From Achromobacter kerstersii (GTDB lineage Bacteria > Pseudomonadota > Gammaproteobacteria > Burkholderiales > Burkholderiaceae_B): 64,000 nucleotides of DNA. The DNA lies in NCBI RefSeq assembly GCF_902859595.1, contig NZ_CADIJQ010000001.1, forward strand, positions 1,550,001-1,614,000. Direction: 5' to 3'. Position 1 is the stretch's first letter, and each line of letters starts with the position of its first letter. Under the pieces are notes generated by a model. It was not told where the DNA came from, searched no databases, and saw nothing but the letters and a program-made list of their open reading frames with translations. Below are positions 60,014 through 64,000 of this stretch, piece after piece. The translations under genes and the position numbers were made by a program.

Positions 60014-60085
60014 GACCCGTTTGTTGGCCCGTTTGTTGGCCCGTTTGTTGGCCCTTTTTTTGGCCCTTTTTTTGGCCCGTTTGTT
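60014..60085. repeat. 12-bp tandem repeat (6 units) in a divergent promoter region
   Basis: Six units of GGCCCGTTTGTT or its variant GGCCCTTTTTTT lie head to tail between the isochorismatase-family start (59908) and the GlxA-type regulator start (60161). Degenerate copies may continue to about 60145. Copy-number change would alter promoter spacing for both genes. Confidence 0.85.
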
Positions 60086-60160
60086 CTGGACCTTTCGCTC
60101 CGGGCCATTCGCTCTGGTCCATACGCCCTGGCCATCCATAGCCCAATCCGCACGCCCGCC

Positions 60161-61138
60161 ATGCACACCGTCGCCGTCATCGCCTTCGAAGACATCAGCC
60201 CGTTTCACCTGTCCGTGCCTTGCATGGTGTTTGGCGACGACTTGGCGCGGCTGGGCGTGCCGCGCTATCGCTTGCTGATCTGCGCAGAAAAGGCCGGGCT
60301 GATTGCCACCCTGTCAGGCTTCAAGATCGAAGTCGAACATGATCTGTCGGTGCTAGCTCAGGCCGACACCGTCATCATGCCCGCCTGGAGCGCCCCCGAA
60401 GCCGCCGCCTCCCCTGCCCTGTTGCGGGCCTTGCGCGCCGCGCATGCCCGGGGCGCGCGCATCGCGGGGCTGTGCCTGGGCACCTTTGTGTTGGCTGAAG
60501 CCGGCTTGCTGGACGGGCGCACGGCCGCCACGCATTGGGTCTGGGGCGACGACTTCGAACGCCGCTATCCCAAGGTCAAGCTGGACCGCAAATCGTTGTA
60601 CATCGACGACGGCGACATCCTGACCTCAGCCGGCACCGCCGCCGCCATCGATTGCTGCCTGCATCTGCTGCGCCGCGATCATGGCGCGGAAGTGGCCAAC
60701 CGCATCGCCCGCCGCATGGTGGTTGCGCCGCACCGGCACGGCGGACAGGCGCAATACATCGAGCAACCGCTGCCCGAACGCAGCGGCTCGGACAAGCTCA
60801 GCGCCACGCTGGACTGGGCCATCGAAAACCTGCGGCAGCCGCTGTCGCTGGACCTGTTGGCGGAGAAAACCGGCATGAGCCGGCGCACATTCACCCGCCA
60901 CTTCAAGGCGAAGACAGGCGCCACCGTGTCCGAATGGCTGTTGAACCACCGGCTGGCCGCCGCGCAACGCCTGCTGGAAACCGGTCGGCTTGCCGTCGAC
61001 CGCATCGCCGAAGACGTGGGGTTCGGATCTTCGGTATCGTTTCGCCAACACTTCACCCATGCCTTTGCGATTTCACCGTCGGCCTACCGCAAGCAATTCT
61101 GCGCAAGCGCCACAACCCTACAAGGAGACACCGCATGA
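60161..61138 (+). CDS. GlxA-family AraC-type transcriptional regulator
   Basis: 325 residues from ATG 60161. The DJ-1/PfpI-like N-terminal domain (TVAVIAFEDISPFHLSVPCM, IAGLCLGTFVLAEAGLLDGR with the nucleophile-elbow Cys) is joined to a C-terminal AraC domain (LLAEKTGMSRRTFTRHFKAK, RIAEDVGFGSSVSFRQHF). GlxA-type proteins are ligand-responsive activators. Upstream in-frame codons run through the tandem repeat and are not likely to be translated. It overlaps the deaminase start by ATGA and is divergent from the cysteine hydrolase. Confidence 0.92.
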   Translation: MHTVAVIAFEDISPFHLSVPCMVFGDDLARLGVPRYRLLICAEKAGLIATLSGFKIEVEHDLSVLAQADTVIMPAWSAPEAAASPALLRALRAAHARGARIAGLCLGTFVLAEAGLLDGRTAATHWVWGDDFERRYPKVKLDRKSLYIDDGDILTSAGTAAAIDCCLHLLRRDHGAEVANRIARRMVVAPHRHGGQAQYIEQPLPERSGSDKLSATLDWAIENLRQPLSLDLLAEKTGMSRRTFTRHFKAKTGATVSEWLLNHRLAAAQRLLETGRLAVDRIAEDVGFGSSVSFRQHFTHAFAISPSAYRKQFCASATTLQGDTA

Positions 61139-61617
61139 TCAATGACCTGGACAAGAAACACCTGGCCCGTTGCGTGGACCTGGCCAAGCGCGCGTTGGAG
61201 CTGGGCGACCAGCCCTTCGGTTCCGTGCTGGTGTCCGCGACTGGCGAGGTCCTGTTCGAAGACCACAACCACGTCTCGGGTGGAGACCACACGCAGCATC
61301 CGGAATTCGAAATCGCCCGTTGGGCGGCCAACAATGTGCCGCCAGCCGAGCGCGCATCGTGCACCGTGTACACCTCGGGCGAGCACTGCGCGATGTGTTC
61401 GGCGGCGCATGGCTGGGTGGGCTTGGGCCGCATCGTGTATGCGGCGTCGTCAAAGCAGTATGCGCAGTGGATGCGCGAATGGGGCGTCGCGCCATCGCGC
61501 GTAAAACCGTTGGCGATTCAGGACGTGATTGATGGCGCAACCGTAGACGGCCCGGTGCCGGAGTTTGCGGAACAGATCAAGCTGCTGCACCAGGAGAACG
61601 TGCGCCGCCGGGCGTAG
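61135..61617 (+). CDS. Nucleoside/cytidine-deaminase-fold protein
   Basis: 160 residues from ATG 61135, which overlaps the regulator stop; AAGGAGA precedes it. The zinc site is HPEFE (in place of HAE) and the Cys pair is in GEHCAMC, where the family usually has PEPCxMC. GDQPFGSVLVSATGEVLFED fits the deaminase fold. It may deaminate a purine or related base; with the cysteine hydrolase across the promoter it could form a small nucleobase or amide degradation unit (inference). Confidence 0.87.
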   Translation: MINDLDKKHLARCVDLAKRALELGDQPFGSVLVSATGEVLFEDHNHVSGGDHTQHPEFEIARWAANNVPPAERASCTVYTSGEHCAMCSAAHGWVGLGRIVYAASSKQYAQWMREWGVAPSRVKPLAIQDVIDGATVDGPVPEFAEQIKLLHQENVRRRA

Positions 61618-61728
61618 GCAATGCCGTGTTATTTTTCCCGGTGCAAGATCACTACTTGATTAATGGCTAAGCGTCCAAACGGCTCAATCGCCTGATGGAC
61701 AAACCGCCTAACGGCCAGGACCTTCGGC

Positions 61729-62199
61729 ATGCCCTCAAACACCGTCAAATGGATTGTCAGCATCGTCTTGGGATTGCTCATCGGCAGAGTCAGCTACGGC
61801 GTGCTGCTGCCGGTGATCCTGGCCTTGAGCCCCCGCGAGCAAGCCGCCACGTCAGGCGACCCGGACACGATGATCGTTGCCGGACTCGTCATCTGGCTCG
61901 TCGTCACCGTCATCGCCAGCGTCCTGCTGGCGCGCATTGCCAACCTGCGCCGCCTGATCGGCTGGGGTTGTGTGGCGCTGGGCGCCGCCATGGTGCTGAC
62001 GATTCCCGCCACGCTGCTGACGATGGACGTTGGCGCACACGCCACCAGCGCCGCAGACACCCGCGACGCCAACACCGCCCTCTTCTTCTGGGCGCTGATT
62101 TTTGGCCTGCCCTATGTCGGCGGCGGGCTGGTGCTGGCGATTTTGGGCACGGTGCTGGTGCGTAAGCACCCGGCCGCAAAAGACCCCGTCCTTAACTAA
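61729..62199 (+). CDS. Hypothetical inner-membrane protein
   Basis: 156 residues with four hydrophobic segments: residues 6-30, 46-68, 76-96 and 118-142. The loop between the third and fourth is polar (HATSAADTRDANTA). No family recognised; no ribosome site of note. It stands alone between the deaminase and the DUF4034 gene. Confidence 0.6.
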   Translation: MPSNTVKWIVSIVLGLLIGRVSYGVLLPVILALSPREQAATSGDPDTMIVAGLVIWLVVTVIASVLLARIANLRRLIGWGCVALGAAMVLTIPATLLTMDVGAHATSAADTRDANTALFFWALIFGLPYVGGGLVLAILGTVLVRKHPAAKDPVLN

Positions 62200-62295
62200 T
62201 CCGCCAATCTGCCGTTGTAATAAGAATGCGGCCCCCGCATGCGCCATGCGCTGCCGGCGTGGGTTCGCCTTTTCCTGAACCCACCTGCGTAGCGA

Positions 62296-64000
62296 ATGAC
62301 TTCATCCCCCGACACGATCGATACCCATCTTGCGCGCCGCGCGGAACTTCGGCAGCGGCTGCAAAGCGGCCAGTTTGATGAACTGGACGCCATCCTGGAA
62401 CCCGCCGCGCTGCGGTGGCTGGATAGCAAAGGCGAGTCGTTCGGATATCGGTGGTTGTTGGACCAGATCAGCGACCCGCAACTGTCAGCGGCGGAAAATC
62501 TTGCCCGCCTGCGCGCGTGGCGCGAGGCGCGGCCTGCGTCATACCACGCGCATCTTGCCTACGGCAACCAGTGGGAGACCATTGCCGGCAACATCCGCAG
62601 CAGCAACACTGCGGACTACGTGGACGATGAGCAATGGGCCGGCGCAATGATGGCGCGCGACCATGCCGTCGGTGCCTTCCTGCAAGCGATGGCACTGCAT
62701 GAGCGGCCCGTGGTGGCCGTGCAGAGAACCATGCGCGTCTGCGCCTACCTGGGCGAACCGGAATGGCTGGCGGCGCTGGCCGCCGGCGCGCCGGCTTCGC
62801 ACGATGCGTTGCAGGCACGCTGGCCCGCCGAGGTCTGGGAACAAGGCTTGAGCCTGCTCGCCGAACACAGCGGCATGGGCCTGGCCGAGCTGCCCGCGTC
62901 CTTGCCCGCCGGCCTGCCCGCGCGCCAGACGGGCGACAGCGACGATCCCAAAACCTATTGGCTGCGGACCTCGTTAGCCTTGCGCCCCAATGATGTGGGC
63001 GTGCTCACCACGTACCTGTACTTCCTGTATCCGCGCTGGGGCGGCAGCCACGACGAGATGGACGCGTTCATCAACGGCCCCGTATGCGCCGGCTTGACCG
63101 ACGCCGAGCGCGATGAACTGCGGTTCCACAAAGAATTCGATTACCTGGGCTGCTCCGCCTTCTATCCGGACGTGGACGACGACGCGCAGAACGCCGCGTT
63201 TCGCGACGCGTTCGAGCAATGGCTGACTTTGCAGCTTTCCGCCGAGCAGCGCGCCGTTGCCCTGTGCCATTACGCCAACTTCGAAACCATGCGCGCCCGC
63301 CATGTCGATGATGACGGTGACGTGCATTGGGACGCCGCGCTGCTGCAACACGCTTACGACCTGCTGGCGCAGGCCTGCGCCGTGGCGCCTGCGGATATCG
63401 ACCTGACGGACGAGGCCTACCCCGGCACGGTGTTCACCTTGCAAGCGTGCCTGTGGTTCAAGGGCATGCCCGACACGCACGGCCTGTTCCGGCAGATTCT
63501 GCTGCGCGGCGCGCGCTGGGGCGACGATGTGGAAGCCGTGCTGCTGGCGGCGGTGGGCAGCCAGTTCGGCCTGTTCGGTTTGCAGGCCGGCGAGCTTGAT
63601 ACGCAAGCGCTGCTGGAACGCGGCTTCGCGCTGGACGGCAAGGACCGCTCGTTCAACCTGCCCCAGCTGGGCCGCAACCTGTGGGGCGACGTGTCGCCAG
63701 ATGCCGCGATGTTCCTGTGGCAGGAAGGCGCCGCGCGCGAACGGTCGGATGCGCTGATGTCGCTAAGCGAGCTGTATGCGGGCAAGATCGACGCCGACTA
63801 CGCGGGTATCGACAAGACCGCCGCGCGCGATTGGCTCACACGTGCCGCCGAAGCCGGCCATCTGGTGGCCCGCAACAATTTGGCCTGTGCCGCCATCGAC
63901 GAAGGCCGCGACCTTGCCCAAGGCGAATACCAGACCTACCGGCTCTGGCTGGAAAACAACTGGCGCGTGGCCGATCGCGGTTCCCGCATGGAAGCCATGG
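62296..64000 (+). CDS. DUF4034-like protein (partial, C-terminus outside window)
   Basis: 568 codons are present and the frame runs off the right edge. The N-terminal 280 residues have the features I associate with DUF4034: FDELDAILEPAALRWLDSKG, ARPASYHAHLAYGNQWETIA, VGAFLQAMALHERPVVAVQR and TYWLRTSLALRPNDVGVLTT. Later there is a Sel1-like helical-repeat segment (WLTRAAEAGHLVARNNLACA). The role is unknown; a cytoplasmic protein-protein interaction scaffold is a guess. Translated by eye in one continuous frame with no stop. Confidence 0.75.
   Translation, partial: MTSSPDTIDTHLARRAELRQRLQSGQFDELDAILEPAALRWLDSKGESFGYRWLLDQISDPQLSAAENLARLRAWREARPASYHAHLAYGNQWETIAGNIRSSNTADYVDDEQWAGAMMARDHAVGAFLQAMALHERPVVAVQRTMRVCAYLGEPEWLAALAAGAPASHDALQARWPAEVWEQGLSLLAEHSGMGLAELPASLPAGLPARQTGDSDDPKTYWLRTSLALRPNDVGVLTTYLYFLYPRWGGSHDEMDAFINGPVCAGLTDAERDELRFHKEFDYLGCSAFYPDVDDDAQNAAFRDAFEQWLTLQLSAEQRAVALCHYANFETMRARHVDDDGDVHWDAALLQHAYDLLAQACAVAPADIDLTDEAYPGTVFTLQACLWFKGMPDTHGLFRQILLRGARWGDDVEAVLLAAVGSQFGLFGLQAGELDTQALLERGFALDGKDRSFNLPQLGRNLWGDVSPDAAMFLWQEGAARERSDALMSLSELYAGKIDADYAGIDKTAARDWLTRAAEAGHLVARNNLACAAIDEGRDLAQGEYQTYRLWLENNWRVADRGSRMEAM

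Noticed and set aside
60014..60160. N-terminal extension of the GlxA-type regulator (GPFVGPFV repeats)
   Set aside because: The extension only translates the tandem repeat; the DJ-1-like domain begins at ATG 60161, the family's normal start.

Overview
The window is GC-rich, densely coded bacterial chromosome. The gene families point to a betaproteobacterium of the Alcaligenaceae, most likely Achromobacter or a close relative (inference). These families are a Bug-type tricarboxylate-transporter binding protein, LysR, IclR and GlxA regulators, an ISC-type ferredoxin, a PHB-depolymerase esterase beside a CopG regulator, and a LEPR-XLL giant adhesin. I see no rRNA, tRNA, CRISPR array, integrase or intact insertion sequence.

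Layout. (1) 1-11.7 kb, minus strand: an export/adhesion operon read SapC-family protein, unknown protein, TolC-family outer-membrane lipoprotein, then a giant LEPR-XLL/DUF4347 adhesin that runs off the left edge. A LuxR-type response regulator is divergent from it. (2) 13-20 kb: small genes, a death-on-curing toxin-antitoxin pair whose toxin is frameshifted, ferredoxin, Tat-exported beta-carbonic anhydrase, PHB-depolymerase-like esterase with a CopG regulator, and a ferritin-like protein among tiny stress-type genes. (3) 20.3-31 kb: a tightly overlapped plus-strand unit: LysR regulator, flavin monooxygenase, two peptide-type ABC permeases, two ATPases, a binding protein, an acyl-CoA-thioesterase-like hydrolase and a double-domain CMD (AhpD-like) protein. 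This looks like uptake and oxidative breakdown of one imported compound. (4) 32.7-38.6 kb: a lower-GC minus-strand block that looks like a defence island: HEPN-like nuclease, DUF262 protein, a membrane protein, a PD-(D/E)XK-like nuclease and a reverse transcriptase whose last codons overlap the nuclease start. This is the most interesting part of the window. (5) 38.9-45.5 kb: an aromatic-type catabolic locus: IclR and flavin reductase on the minus strand; Bug binding protein, RidA, amidohydrolase, FAA hydrolase, hydratase and HpcH/HpaI aldolase on the plus strand. (6) 45.5-64 kb: housekeeping and hypothetical genes, including an L-lactate-dehydrogenase-like flavoenzyme, two isochorismatase-fold proteins (one without the catalytic residues), a B12-binding radical SAM protein, a DUF6708 protein, a SYLF/YSC84 lipoprotein, a glutathione transferase, a GlxA-type regulator with a nucleoside deaminase, and a DUF4034 protein cut by the right edge.

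Regulatory and repeat signals visible by eye include a perfect LysR-type box before the LysR gene, a perfect palindrome at the CopG start, six intergenic copies of TGCAGTCTGA around the lactate-dehydrogenase-like gene (one forming a perfect palindrome), a 12-bp tandem repeat in the divergent GlxA promoter region, and short in-frame tandem repeats in the linkers of the TolC protein and the response regulator. Family names come from reading the translated sequence without any database search; sub-family and substrate assignments are inference.
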